The notes: a model not told the origin generated them from the letters alone. 64,000 bases of DNA from DOZZ01 sp963792655 (GCA_963792655.1 CAWBWU010000001.1:620001-684000), one strand, 5' to 3'. Positions 1-8,232 are shown, counted from the stretch's first letter. Made by a program: numbers and translations.

Positions 1-994
1 CTCCGTCGCTCGTAACGAACGGATCGTTGAAAGTCTCTGAAAGTTCGTGGCTCATCGGGGTGATGTCAGCGAACGAACTGCCGAAGAGGCCGGGGCTGAC
101 CCAGCTTGAGTAGTTCAGAACGTAGCGCTTTTCAACGTTGCCATTCGCTATGGTTCCAGGCTCCACATCGTAAGTGTGATAGCCCAGAATGCAACAGCCG
201 CCTTGGCTATCCGTCAGGAAAACGTTATTGAAAAGGAATGTCGAGATCTGTTTCGTGGTGACCTCGCCTGCATTCTCGGCCGCGCCCACCGGTGTTGTTG
301 TGTCGTCCGCTGTCGCGGGGAACAGTGCGTTGCCAAACGCATTCTCATCAACGAGGACATAGCGGCAGCAGCTGCCATCCGGGTTTAAAGCAAAGCGGTA
401 TGTGCCGCGAATCAACACCATAGGGCGTGTGGTGCGAACTCCCGGTTTCAGAATGGTGTGCCATTGGGGTCCCGCGCGGTCATAGAACTCGGCGCGCTGA
501 ACGGCATCGGTATATTGCGTCGGAACGCTGCTGCTGGTGTAGGCGTAGTTCTGAAAGATCGGCGAATTCACAACCAGCGGCACATTCGGCGGTTCCAAGT
601 AGAGGCGGTGCCCGTTGACGAAGCGTGGTGAGCCGTCATAGTTGCGCATGTCGAGCGCCACAGGGACGATAGGCGCAGTGAAAAAGGTGGTGCGGTTCAG
701 TTCCGGCGGCAGGCCCACGGTATTGGTGTACCAGTGGGTGTTTGGATTGCCGTTCGGGTCATAACCCGGCGCGGTGAACTCGCCGTTGAAGTTTTGAATC
801 GAGTCGATATAGGGAATGCCAAACTGTAGCTGGCGCGAGGCAGTCTGGTGGACGTTAGGGGCCTTCGCACCATATTTCCCGGTGGGGTCGCCCGACGTGA
901 TCTGGTCCGAATCTTGTGCAAAGCCGCTGGTCAGCAGGCAAGCGGCGATCAGCGGCGCACCGCTCCAAAACAACAGGCGTGATAACGATTTCAT
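1..994 (-). CDS. Secreted protein of unknown function, partial at window edge
   Basis: The frame is open from an ATG at 994 for 331 codons and runs off the left edge, so the C-terminus is missing. An AGGAGA ribosome binding site lies about 4-5 bases upstream of the ATG. The first 26 residues form a signal peptide with a likely cut after SGFA, so the product is exported. The mature part has two Cys-Cys pairs (GSCCRY and GGCCILGYH) and a SHELSETFNDPF segment near the window edge. That last segment looks like a metal-binding or structural signature of a conserved exported acidobacterial family. It is not a HExxH zincin motif. I do not recognise a function. Confidence 0.75.
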   Translation of the reverse strand, partial: MKSLSRLLFWSGAPLIAACLLTSGFAQDSDQITSGDPTGKYGAKAPNVHQTASRQLQFGIPYIDSIQNFNGEFTAPGYDPNGNPNTHWYTNTVGLPPELNRTTFFTAPIVPVALDMRNYDGSPRFVNGHRLYLEPPNVPLVVNSPIFQNYAYTSSSVPTQYTDAVQRAEFYDRAGPQWHTILKPGVRTTRPMVLIRGTYRFALNPDGSCCRYVLVDENAFGNALFPATADDTTTPVGAAENAGEVTTKQISTFLFNNVFLTDSQGGCCILGYHTYDVEPGTIANGNVEKRYVLNYSSWVSPGLFGSSFADITPMSHELSETFNDPFVTSDG

Positions 995-1211
995 GAGTCT
1001 CCTGGGGCAAACTGAAGAACAGCGGTTAAACTGTCAAATCTAATTCGCGTGAGACGTAGTATAGCGGAAGTAAGCAAAATCGCAACAATTTAGTTACAAA
1101 TCTGCGGTCTTTTCTTATGAAGATGCTTGTGAACTGTGGAGTTCTTGCCAGAACTATCGCACCCTTCACGATTCGTGTGATTGAGTAAAGTGTGGAGGCG
1201 ACGATGAACGT

Positions 1212-1268
1212 GTCCGGGTGGCCGAAACCGGGCAAATGCGCTTCGCCAGTCGCGCCGCTGACGGGCGG
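1212..1268. repeat. Degenerate copy of dispersed intergenic palindromic repeat
   Basis: This copy lies in the gene-free stretch 995-1377, which otherwise holds nothing I can name. It resembles the repeats at 17232-17294 and 30157-30219. The clearest shared core is AATGCGCTTC followed by CCAGTCGCGCC and CTGACGGG. The left arm of the palindrome is barely recognisable here. Confidence 0.5.
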
Positions 1269-1377
1269 AGATTACGGAAGAGCGCTGACAAATAGGAAGT
1301 GAAATTCTTGCGGGGAAGAACGAAGAAACAGGTGATTGCTTCGCGGGAGCTGTGGCAGTCTCACCGCAATTTATTTT

Positions 1378-1455
1378 TGGTCGGGCTGCCGGGATTTGAA
1401 CCCGGGACCTCTTGCACCCCAAGCAAGCGCGCTAGCCAGGCTGCGCCACAGCCCG
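1378..1455 (-). tRNA. tRNA-Pro (anticodon GGG), CCA encoded
   Basis: On the minus strand the sequence folds as a complete cloverleaf. The seven-base acceptor arms CGGGCTG and CAGCCCG pair, the discriminator is A, and an encoded CCA lies at 1380-1378. The T-arm contains GGTTCAAATCC. The anticodon stem CTTGC/GCAAG encloses loop TTGGGGT, giving anticodon GGG at 1420-1418. The C1:G72 pair and A73 are typical of proline tRNA. Confidence 0.95.
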
Positions 1456-1515
1456 AACTTTCATAGTCTACAACGAATCGGCACGGCACGTCTTTATGTT
1501 GCAAAGTACTTGTGC

Positions 1516-2151
1516 ATGGACTATGCTGTCCATCAGTGGCCGTCGTCCGTTCCATTCGTCCCCCTCGCGCTCGAGCCTGCTGCGATCGAGTTACAGGCGG
1601 TCGACAATCTCCGCTTTATCCGAAGCGCAATGGAGGGCGCCGGGTCTTTCACCGCGATCCCGGGCACCGGCGGCATTGTCATGGGAATTACGGCATTGGT
1701 TGCTGCTGGCGTAGCAGGGTTCGCAACAACGACAACTGCCTGGCTGGTGGTGTGGGCTGTTGAGGCGATGGTCGCGGCCGTGGTCGGGCTCGTGTTCGCG
1801 CGCCGCAAAGCGCAGGGCCAGAATCTGCGTCTCTTCGCGAAGCCTGCCCGTAAGTTCATGCTGGCGCTCACTCCCGCGCTTGCTTGTGGAGCCGTGTTGA
1901 CGTCGGTGTTTTTGCGCGCTGGGCTTCCCCAATTCCTGCCGGGAACATGGCTGCTGATGTACGGCACGGGCATCGTCTCCGGCGGGACATTCTCGCTGCG
2001 GGTCGTGCCGGTTATGGGCGTTTGCTTCATGCTTCTCGGTTCCGTTGCTTTCCTGCTGCCCTGGCTGAACCGTGACGCTCTGCTGGCAGTCGGCTTCGGT
2101 GGATTGCACCTGATCTTCGGGTTTGTCATTGCGCGGAGGTACGGTGGCTAA
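1516..2151 (+). CDS. Multi-pass membrane protein paired with a winged-helix regulator
   Basis: The product is about 211 residues with five or six hydrophobic segments covering most of its length after residue 50. The N-terminal part contains NLRFIRSAMEGAGSFTAIPG, a signature I associate with an acidobacterial membrane family encoded next to HTH_34-type regulators. The open frame extends upstream to 1336, but that extension runs through the tRNA-Pro gene, so a start at 1516 or later is more plausible. No clear ribosome binding site decides it. The stop overlaps the downstream regulator gene, which suggests translational coupling. The function is unknown, possibly sensing or transport under control of the partner. 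Confidence 0.7.
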   Translation: MDYAVHQWPSSVPFVPLALEPAAIELQAVDNLRFIRSAMEGAGSFTAIPGTGGIVMGITALVAAGVAGFATTTTAWLVVWAVEAMVAAVVGLVFARRKAQGQNLRLFAKPARKFMLALTPALACGAVLTSVFLRAGLPQFLPGTWLLMYGTGIVSGGTFSLRVVPVMGVCFMLLGSVAFLLPWLNRDALLAVGFGGLHLIFGFVIARRYGG

Positions 2152-2500
2152 GCGCTCGGCGGTGGCTCTCGTCAAAACTCCTGGGCCGGTCAATTCGGGT
2201 GTCTCCACGGCGAAGTTAGACCGGTTGATCCATGAACGGCTGCGCCTGGGAATTCTCAGCGCGCTGGTGGTGAATGACCGGCTCACGTTCAATGAACTGA
2301 AAAAGCTATTGGAGACGACAGACGGTAATTTGAGCGTGCATGCCCGCAAGCTCGAAGAAGCCGGCTACGTGACGTGCACGAAGTCGTTCGAGGGCAGAAT
2401 GCCCCGCACCGACTACCAGATCACTTCCGCTGGCCGCCAATCGCTCGAACGTTACCTGGATCATATGGAAGCGCTGATCCGGGCCATGCGTCCGGCTTAA
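2144..2500 (+). CDS. Winged-helix transcriptional regulator (HTH_34/MarR-like)
   Basis: The protein has about 118 residues. Residues 25-105 form a winged-helix DNA-binding domain: LRLGILSALVVNDRLTFNEL, then helix LSVHARKLEEAGYV and wing TDYQITSAGR. This matches small single-domain regulators of the HTH_34/ArsR-MarR group. The GTG at 2144 overlaps the end of the membrane-protein gene. A GGAGGT sequence at 2135-2140 lies very close to it, so a TTG start at 2123 or 2129 is also possible. It probably regulates the operon with its membrane partner. Its ligand cannot be told from the sequence. Confidence 0.8.
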   Translation: MAKRSAVALVKTPGPVNSGVSTAKLDRLIHERLRLGILSALVVNDRLTFNELKKLLETTDGNLSVHARKLEEAGYVTCTKSFEGRMPRTDYQITSAGRQSLERYLDHMEALIRAMRPA

Positions 2501-2545
2501 TTATGCAAAAGAACCGAGTTGACTTCTTGCACGCACATATACTTT

Positions 2546-3244
2546 ATGACGCAAAGTAAAATCCATATCGCAATCATCATGGACGGCAACGGCCGGTGGG
2601 CACAGTCTCGTGCTCTCCCGCGTACGGCGGGTCACGTGGCTGGCGCCACGGCATTGCGGCGTACGGTTGAAGCGGCTGGCCAGAATGGCGCGCATACATT
2701 GACGCTGTACGCGTTCTCTTCGGACAACTGGAAGCGCCCGCCCATCGAAGTGCGCGCGCTCATGGCGCTGCTGGTCCGCCATCTCAGTGAGGAAACCGCG
2801 CGTTGCCTGGCGAACGGCGTTCGCCTGAACGTGATCGGCCGCCGCGATCGTCTGCCCGAAGCTGTGCGAAACGCCATTGCTGCGGCGGAACGAGCAACGC
2901 GGAACGGCCGGGAGTTACATCTGCGACTTGCGATCGATTACTCTGCGCGCGACTCGATCGTCACCGCCGCGCAAGGTGCTCCGGCGAGCCGCGCACAGTT
3001 TTCAGAATGCCTGGGCTCGGCGCCCGACGTTGACCTGCTGATTCGCACCGGCGGCGAACAGCGCCTGAGCGACTTCCTACTTTGGGAGTCGGCCTATGCG
3101 GAACTCTACTTCACGCCGACGCTCTGGCCCGACTTCACCGAAGCCGATCTGAAGCAAGCCCTAACCTGGTTTCGTTCGCGCGAGCGCCGTTTTGGCGCCG
3201 TGCCTGTTGCGCCCGCAGCAGTGCATGAACGCTGGCTGCGTTGA
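2546..3244 (+). CDS. uppS: Undecaprenyl (polyprenyl) diphosphate synthase
   Basis: The protein has 232 residues. It is a cis-prenyltransferase that condenses isopentenyl diphosphate onto farnesyl diphosphate to make the C55 lipid carrier for peptidoglycan and other envelope polymers. Visible signatures are IIMDGNGRWA near the N-terminus with the catalytic Asp, the LTLYAFSSDNWKRP segment, and the C-terminal DLLIRTGGEQRLSDFLLWE and ELYFTPTLWPDF blocks. Length is slightly shorter than the usual 240-250. The start at 2546 is chosen because the family normally begins just before this conserved block. It lies close behind the winged-helix gene on the same strand. Confidence 0.95.
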   Translation: MTQSKIHIAIIMDGNGRWAQSRALPRTAGHVAGATALRRTVEAAGQNGAHTLTLYAFSSDNWKRPPIEVRALMALLVRHLSEETARCLANGVRLNVIGRRDRLPEAVRNAIAAAERATRNGRELHLRLAIDYSARDSIVTAAQGAPASRAQFSECLGSAPDVDLLIRTGGEQRLSDFLLWESAYAELYFTPTLWPDFTEADLKQALTWFRSRERRFGAVPVAPAAVHERWLR

Positions 3245-3248
3245 GGAT

Positions 3249-3335
3249 GAGCGATAGGCGCGTGAGCGATAGAAGCGAATTCTATCGCTCAGAATAGCAG
3301 CGTTTTATGAGCGATAGAATTCCCTTCTATCGCTC
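3249..3335. repeat. Triple GAGCGATAG repeat forming two hairpins between convergent genes
   Basis: GAGCGATAG occurs at 3249, 3264 and 3309. The second and third copies are each followed by the exact inverse TTCTATCGCTC (3280-3290 and 3325-3335). This gives two 11-bp perfect stems with loops of about five bases. They sit between the convergent uppS and lipoprotein genes. They could act as a bidirectional terminator, although there is no U-tract, or be a small mobile palindromic repeat. Confidence 0.7.
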
Positions 3336-3339
3336 ATGC

Positions 3340-4821
3340 TTACCGGCGCCGCCCTCCGAAACTCCGTCCACCGCCACCGAAAGACCTACCTGATGGCCGA
3401 GAGCCGAACGTGCGGCCCGCGCCACCACCGAATGTCCTCCCGGCAGAACCGCCCGATCCGAAGGTGCGCCCAGATGGACTATTCGGGCGATTACCGAATC
3501 GTGTGCCGTAGTCGCCGCCCGAACTGCTGGCGCCCGGCCGGGATGAGTAACCGGATGAACCGAATCCTCCAGAGCTATGCTGCTGGACATACTGGCTACC
3601 CGAGTAGCGGCGCTGCGTGAAAGTTCCGTGCGAACCAAACTTGGGCTGGCCGCCCTCATCGCGTCCGTAGTAGACGGACCCGGTGCGCTGAGCATTGCGA
3701 TAAGACTCGTACTCGTACGTCGGGATCGGCTGATAGGAGTTATGGAACAGCAGATCGCGCATGATGAGGTACTGCGGCAGCCACGTCCAGATGCCACCGT
3801 TCCAGTAGCCGTACTGGTTGCGGCCCTGCGAAGGCGGCGCGATGTAGGAGTAACCCGGCGGTTGTGGCGTGCGCTCCACTTCAGAGTCGTATTTGCCGGC
3901 AGCCTTGTGCTCAATGGTCATGCCGATGTTGTTCTCCATCGCGCGATACACCGGCTGCGAGATGGTGACCCAGTTTTCCTCACTGCTCACGTCGCTCTTC
4001 TGCGCCGTGACGTCGGTATAGCGCGTGGTGACGGTGCGAAGCTTCTCGCGGTACTGATTGTCTTTATCCGACAGATCCACCAGCAGTTTGTCCCATGACG
4101 TGTAAAGCTGACCCGTCATATCCTTGAGCGTTTGAGTTTGGGTGGGAAGCGCCGCCGTTTCGTTCTCGAGCTCTTCCTCCACGCTGAACAACTGGCCGTA
4201 ATCCGGGTGATCGCCGGCGGATTTACGCGCCGCCCTCCAGTCGCTCGCAGCTTTGATCTCGCCGTCTTTCAGCGCGGTGAGCCGCCGGTCCAGGTCGCCC
4301 TTCTTTTCAGGCCAGTCCGTCTCTGCTTTCGTTACGACCCGCGTCAAGTCCCCGAGATCCGTCGCAGCCAGCTGCTCCGCGTCGTGATCGAGCTTCGGCA
4401 GGCTGGTGGTGAGGGTCATAAAACGCTGCGCCTCCTTCTGCATTTTGCGCACATCGGACAACGCGTCCGATCGCATGCGCTGCTCTCCGTGCAGCAGCTG
4501 CGTGACCTCGCCGCGGGAATTACTGCGATTGGCCTGGCGCAGTGCGCGCAATTCTTTGAGCTGGGCTCCGCACGTGTTGAAACGTTCAGTGTCGCGATCG
4601 AGCGCCGGCTGCCAGAGCAAGGCGCGCATTTTTGCCAGCGCGGGTTGTTTGGCGAGATCTTGCCGCACCTCGTCGCGCGCGCTCTCAAACTCTCTGCGCG
4701 CTGACGCGTATTGTTGATCCTCGGTGTCGATCTGCGTCTTCAACGTCTTCGGTAACCCGTTGCATCCTGCGCTGGCGAACACCGCCGCCAACACCGTTAG
4801 ACCCGCAAGACTGCGGTTCAT
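3340..4821 (-). CDS. Lipoprotein with coiled-coil body and Gly/Ser/Arg-rich tail
   Basis: The protein has 493 residues. The N-terminal signal MNRSLAGLTVLAAVFASAGC ends in a lipobox, so Cys-20 should be lipidated and the protein anchored in an envelope membrane. Residues 25-270 are charged and mostly helical, with a coiled-coil look. A tyrosine/proline-rich middle contains YSYIAPPSQGRNQYGYWNGG. Residues 400-493 are a low-complexity tail with repeated GRTFGGG and SGRSFGG units ending GGRRR. It is the last gene of a four-gene operon behind PspA and a DUF4178 protein, so it may be the envelope-side partner of that stress module. The specific function is unknown. Confidence 0.75.
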   Translation of the reverse strand: MNRSLAGLTVLAAVFASAGCNGLPKTLKTQIDTEDQQYASARREFESARDEVRQDLAKQPALAKMRALLWQPALDRDTERFNTCGAQLKELRALRQANRSNSRGEVTQLLHGEQRMRSDALSDVRKMQKEAQRFMTLTTSLPKLDHDAEQLAATDLGDLTRVVTKAETDWPEKKGDLDRRLTALKDGEIKAASDWRAARKSAGDHPDYGQLFSVEEELENETAALPTQTQTLKDMTGQLYTSWDKLLVDLSDKDNQYREKLRTVTTRYTDVTAQKSDVSSEENWVTISQPVYRAMENNIGMTIEHKAAGKYDSEVERTPQPPGYSYIAPPSQGRNQYGYWNGGIWTWLPQYLIMRDLLFHNSYQPIPTYEYESYRNAQRTGSVYYGRDEGGQPKFGSHGTFTQRRYSGSQYVQQHSSGGFGSSGYSSRPGASSSGGDYGTRFGNRPNSPSGRTFGSGGSAGRTFGGGAGRTFGSRPSGRSFGGGGRSFGGRRR

Positions 4822-4829
4822 AAATACTC

Positions 4830-5396
4830 CTACTGACCTCGAAAGATCGTAATGTCGCCCGGATTCACTTTCTGCAGGATCGTTGCTGTGAATGGCTCGC
4901 TCTCATACTTGCGTATAGCCAGCAGCCGCTTTCCACCCTGTTCCTGAAACAACCATCCGTAATACCCGCGCCCGGTCTGCTGGCCCATTTGAAACACCCC
5001 GACTTCCCGGCTCCAGCGGTACATCCAGACCTTATCTTGAAATGGGAAGTTGTCGTTCGGGTTCTGGCGCTCGTCAATCTCCGCCATATCGTCTTCGCTC
5101 AAACCCAGTTCGTCCAGCGTAAACTTCTTGCCGTCGAACGCGCCGCGCACATCGAGTTCGTCGCCCGGTTCCACCTCCAGGTAAACGCGCCGCTCCTTGT
5201 ACATCCCGCTTGCTTCAAACCAGCGGCGGTCTCCTGCTTCCATCGAGTTGAAACGATCGACCGTGTAATCGAGATCAGCATACTGATCCCCGGCCCCCAC
5301 GATCGACAACGTGTCACCGAGCCGGGCATCCGCAACGCTGAGGTGGGCCAGATCCTCGCCCTGCGGGCTGGCCCCGTTCCTAGGCTTGAAAAACAT
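4830..5396 (-). CDS. DUF4178-like protein of the PspA cassette
   Basis: The protein has 188 residues and is soluble, with no signal peptide. Aromatic and acidic beta-strand segments such as YADLDYTVDRFNSM and RRVYLEVEPGDELDVRG match my recollection of DUF4178 domains found next to PspA genes. The gene abuts pspA upstream (pspA stop at 5397, this ATG at 5396) and sits 8 bases before the lipoprotein gene, so all are very likely cotranscribed. The biochemical role is unknown. The family name is from memory and could be wrong; the operon membership is clear. Confidence 0.6.
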   Translation of the reverse strand: MFFKPRNGASPQGEDLAHLSVADARLGDTLSIVGAGDQYADLDYTVDRFNSMEAGDRRWFEASGMYKERRVYLEVEPGDELDVRGAFDGKKFTLDELGLSEDDMAEIDERQNPNDNFPFQDKVWMYRWSREVGVFQMGQQTGRGYYGWLFQEQGGKRLLAIRKYESEPFTATILQKVNPGDITIFRGQ

Positions 5397-6131
5397 TTAG
5401 TTCGAGTTACCGGGCCCCAATGCCGGAGGCGTCGTCGGCCGCTGCAGCTGACGGGCGCGCTTCATCTCTTCGAGCTCTTTATCGACACCGCCGCCTTTGA
5501 GTTGCTTAAACTCCTTTTCGAGGTCGTCATCTTTCCCGGCGCTCGAGAGTTGTTCGTAAGCGGTCGCGGTCGCTTCCTGCTTCGATACGGTCTCCTCAAA
5601 ATTGCGCAAAGCCTGAAACGCATTGTCACTGCGCCCCACGCCCGCCATCGCTTCCGCGACTTTGCGCTGCGCGTCGGCTGCATTCTTGCGCGCCACCAGT
5701 GTCGTGGCGGTACGCTCGCCGTCGTCGATCTTGTGCTTCAGTTCGGCGACCTGGTTCTTCAGCTTCTCGCTGGTCGCGCGCGCCTGATCAATCGCGGGCT
5801 GCATCGATTGGACCTGAGTGTCGCACTCAGACTTCTTTGCGAGTGCGCGCCGCGCCAAATCTTCATTGCCGGCGTCGAGCGCCTCATTGGCGCGAGCCTT
5901 CCAGTCTTCGCTCTGCCGGGCGTACTTCTGGTACTCGGATTCAAGACGGTTGTAGTTCGCCATCGCCGAGGCCGATGCGCGAACCGTGTTGTTCAACTCC
6001 GTCTTCATATCGAGTACGGCCTGCCGCACTACCGCCTCGAAGTTTGCACTTTCTACCGCAGTCATGGCCTGATTCGCCTGGCCACGCACGACGCGTCCGC
6101 CGCGTCCGAAGAAATCGCTTAAGAATCCCAT
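5397..6131 (-). CDS. pspA: PspA/IM30 (Vipp1-like) membrane-stress protein
   Basis: The protein has 244 residues and begins MGFLSDFFGRGGRVVRGQAN, the N-terminal amphipathic helix typical of ESCRT-III-like PspA/IM30 proteins. It continues as long heptad-rich helices (about residues 25-200), ending in a proline-rich tail. Such proteins bind stressed inner membranes and polymerise to maintain membrane integrity. It is the second gene of a four-gene operon (small YbjN-like protein, PspA, DUF4178, lipoprotein). The order resembles the enteric yjfIJK arrangement of accessory PspA paralogues rather than the pspABC operon. No PspB/C or PspF is present nearby. Confidence 0.85.
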   Translation of the reverse strand: MGFLSDFFGRGGRVVRGQANQAMTAVESANFEAVVRQAVLDMKTELNNTVRASASAMANYNRLESEYQKYARQSEDWKARANEALDAGNEDLARRALAKKSECDTQVQSMQPAIDQARATSEKLKNQVAELKHKIDDGERTATTLVARKNAADAQRKVAEAMAGVGRSDNAFQALRNFEETVSKQEATATAYEQLSSAGKDDDLEKEFKQLKGGGVDKELEEMKRARQLQRPTTPPALGPGNSN

Positions 6132-6149
6132 AAGTTCTCCCCGTCTCGC

Positions 6150-6569
6150 TTATTTCAGGCTGCCCAGCATTTCCTGGGCATGCAGCACGTCCACCAGCAG
6201 GTAATGAACACACGACAGGATGTCTTCGCGGTCGCCCGCACCCATATCCTGCAGCGTGCAAAAGTTATTCAACGTAACTGCGACCTCACCGTTTCCGCTG
6301 AGGTAAAGCTGGAAGTGAGACGTAGAGATGCCGTTGTTGCCGGCCAGCATCGTCTTCATCACTTCGGCTGTGATGTTGCTCTCGTGCGCGGTCAGGCAGT
6401 TCAGCGAGAAGAACATGATGTTGCCTTGCAGGATGGCGTGGATCGCAATGCCGCTATCGATCTCGCGAATGGTCAGTGAGTTCTCACCGCTGTCCGACAC
6501 GTCATACCCATTTTCGGCTAGCAAGTGGTGAATCTCGACAATGTCAAAAGTTGCTGCTGCTGGAGTCAT
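6150..6569 (-). CDS. Small soluble protein, YbjN/YjfI-like, first gene of PspA operon
   Basis: The protein has 139 residues, starting MTPAAATFDIVEIHHLLAEN. The open frame extends further upstream to 6635, but residues before 6569 look unlike protein. The body alternates short helices and strands (IAIHAILQGNIMFFSLNCL, FQLYLSGNGEVAVTLNNF), resembling YbjN or type III secretion-chaperone folds. The similarity is by eye only. It lies 18 bases upstream of pspA. By position it corresponds to YjfI of the enteric yjfIJK cluster, and I infer a chaperone or regulator role for the PspA module. Confidence 0.6.
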   Translation of the reverse strand: MTPAAATFDIVEIHHLLAENGYDVSDSGENSLTIREIDSGIAIHAILQGNIMFFSLNCLTAHESNITAEVMKTMLAGNNGISTSHFQLYLSGNGEVAVTLNNFCTLQDMGAGDREDILSCVHYLLVDVLHAQEMLGSLK

Positions 6570-6665
6570 AAGTGTGCTCGGCTGTGCTCCCCGATAAGCT
6601 ACGCAACAGGAGCCGAATTCGTTCCCGTGCGGCAAAGGTTTGGTATCGAGCCGATTGTACCGAAC

Positions 6666-7121
6666 TTACTGCTTCTTCCAGATCAGCGTACGATCCCACG
6701 TACCGCCGGCGCCCGTGTGGTGAATCGTCTCGGTCAGCAGCATGCCGTCGGGGCTCGCCTTCATCCGGATGGAGTCGTGGGCACCGGTCATTTCGCGTTC
6801 GCCGACCAGTGTGGAGCCTTCCCACTTGGCAAGGATCTCGCCCGAGGCGGGGCCATTCACCGGATGGTACTTGTCGTCTACACGCCAATCCATCTCGTCC
6901 GTGCGGTCACCATGGTCAAACATCACGGACACCGCCATGTGCAGCGTTTTGTGATGTTTCTGGATCGTGAGGGTGCCGTTGGTGATGGGCCCTTCCGTTG
7001 GCGTGGCCGCACCCCATTGGGAGGCAGACGTGTCGAGCTTCCAGGTGCCGTACAGGTCGGGCCGGGTGGCGGCCTGCGAAATGGCAGCGATGGCAAAACA
7101 AACGATGACGTAGCGCTTCAT
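6666..7121 (-). CDS. Small secreted lipocalin-like protein
   Basis: The protein has 151 residues with an N-terminal signal MKRYVIVCFAIAAISQAA. The mature part begins with DLYGTWKLDTSASQWG, a short sequence common to small exported lipocalin-like or calycin-type barrels that are numerous in acidobacteria. It continues with regularly spaced strands, including LTIQKHHKTLHMAVSV and GTWDRTLIWKKQ at the end. It is probably periplasmic or secreted and may bind a small hydrophobic ligand. No catalytic motif is visible. It is transcribed away from the ABC ATPase gene, with 75 bases between them. Confidence 0.65.
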   Translation of the reverse strand: MKRYVIVCFAIAAISQAATRPDLYGTWKLDTSASQWGAATPTEGPITNGTLTIQKHHKTLHMAVSVMFDHGDRTDEMDWRVDDKYHPVNGPASGEILAKWEGSTLVGEREMTGAHDSIRMKASPDGMLLTETIHHTGAGGTWDRTLIWKKQ

Positions 7122-7195
7122 ATTGGCACGTAGAGCAAATCAGGTTCCGTGCCACGCCGCGCTGACTGGCGATGCTCGTTCGCTAAGATCGCAAG

Positions 7196-7985
7196 GTGAG
7201 CAACGGCCCGTTACTGGAAATCTCGAATGCTTCTGTCAGCCGCGGCGGCGGACCCGTATTGCACGGGATCACCCTACGCATCAATGAGGGCGAGCACACC
7301 GCGATCCTGGGTCCCAATGGCTGTGGCAAGTCGACACTGATCAAATTGATCACGCGTGAATGCTACCCGCTGGCCGATCCCCCGAGCACGATCCGCATTC
7401 TGGGGCAGGACCGCTGGAATGTGTTCGACTTGCGGGCGCAGCTAGGCATCGTCACCAATGACCTGCTCACCGCCTGCACGCGTGACAGCACCGCGCTCGA
7501 TGTCGTCATCTCCGGGTTCTTCAGCAGCGCCGGACACTGGAACGAGCAGACGGTCACGGCAGAGATGAACGAGCGGGCCGTTGCCGCTCTTCAGGGAACT
7601 CGAAGCCGGGCATCTGGCTGGCCGCTATACCGATGAACTTTCATCGGGTGAAGCGAAGCGCGTGTTGATTGCGCGTGCGCTGGTGCATAATCCGCGCGCG
7701 CTGATCCTGGATGAACCAAGCAACTCGCTCGACCTGTTTGCGCAACGGGAGCTACGGGATATCCTCAGGCGCCTGGCCAACTCCGGTATCACGCTGATCC
7801 TGGTAACCCATCATCTGGCGGACATCATTCCCGAAATGAGCCGCGTGATTCTGTTACGCGAAGGCCGCGTCGTGGGCGATGGTGCGAAGACGGAACTGCT
7901 GACGAAGGAGCGGCTCAGCGCCGTCTTCGGAGTGAATGCCAGGCTGATTGTGGAAGACGGCTTTTACCATCTGTGGGGATCTTAG
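7196..7985 (+). CDS. ABC transporter ATP-binding protein, one frameshift
   Basis: Two adjoining frames together make a complete ABC ATPase of about 262 residues. The first frame (7196-7636) holds Walker A GPNGCGKST. The second (from about 7581) holds the signature LSSGEAKRVLIARAL, Walker B ALILDEPSNSLD and the switch VTHH. Removing one G from the GGG at 7594-7596 joins them as AALQ-ELEAGHLAGRY. The start is a GTG. The domain resembles stand-alone ATPases of the ModF/YlmA kind; no permease gene is adjacent. Either the gene is broken or the extra G is a sequencing error. The second is likelier because both halves are otherwise intact. Confidence 0.8.
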
Positions 7986-8182
7986 GCGTGCCCGTGCCGG
8001 CGAAAGATGCGAAACGGCAGCGTGATGATGCCGATCAGCAATTCAAAAACGCCCGCGACCGCAATGCCCACCAGGCGCAGCGGCAACAGTAGGAGCCAGA
8101 TGATCGGGTAAAGCACGATAGCCAGAAGCGCTAACGGCCAGCACAGAACGAAAAGCAGGCAGAGCAGGAGGAATTGAAGCAT
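7982..8182 (-). CDS. Small hydrophobic membrane protein
   Basis: The protein has 66 residues, starting MLQFLLLCLLFVLCWPLALL, with two or three hydrophobic helices and a basic C-terminus RIFRRHGHA. The open frame extends upstream to 8458, but that part overlaps tatA in another frame, so the ATG at 8182 is preferred. The AGGAGG just inside the plus-strand complement does not help to decide. The function is unknown. It overlaps the end of the ABC ATPase gene by four bases, tail to tail, and lies 50 bases downstream of tatA on the same strand. Confidence 0.6.
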   Translation of the reverse strand: MLQFLLLCLLFVLCWPLALLAIVLYPIIWLLLLPLRLVGIAVAGVFELLIGIITLPFRIFRRHGHA

Positions 8183-8232
8183 ACGGCTCTCACCCGCACA
8201 TACGCGAGAGCCGCGAACGCGGTTCGAAAAAA

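Noticed and set aside
1336..1515. N-terminal extension of the membrane-protein frame, including a DLNPGPLAPQASA-like segment
   Set aside because: It is the translation of the tRNA-Pro gene on the opposite strand, a well-known artefact, so the start was moved to 1516.
4989..6122. Long plus-strand open frame (377 codons) opposite pspA and the DUF4178 gene
   Set aside because: It is antisense to two well-supported genes, rich in His/Arg/Leu as expected for a GC-rich shadow frame, with no recognisable domain.
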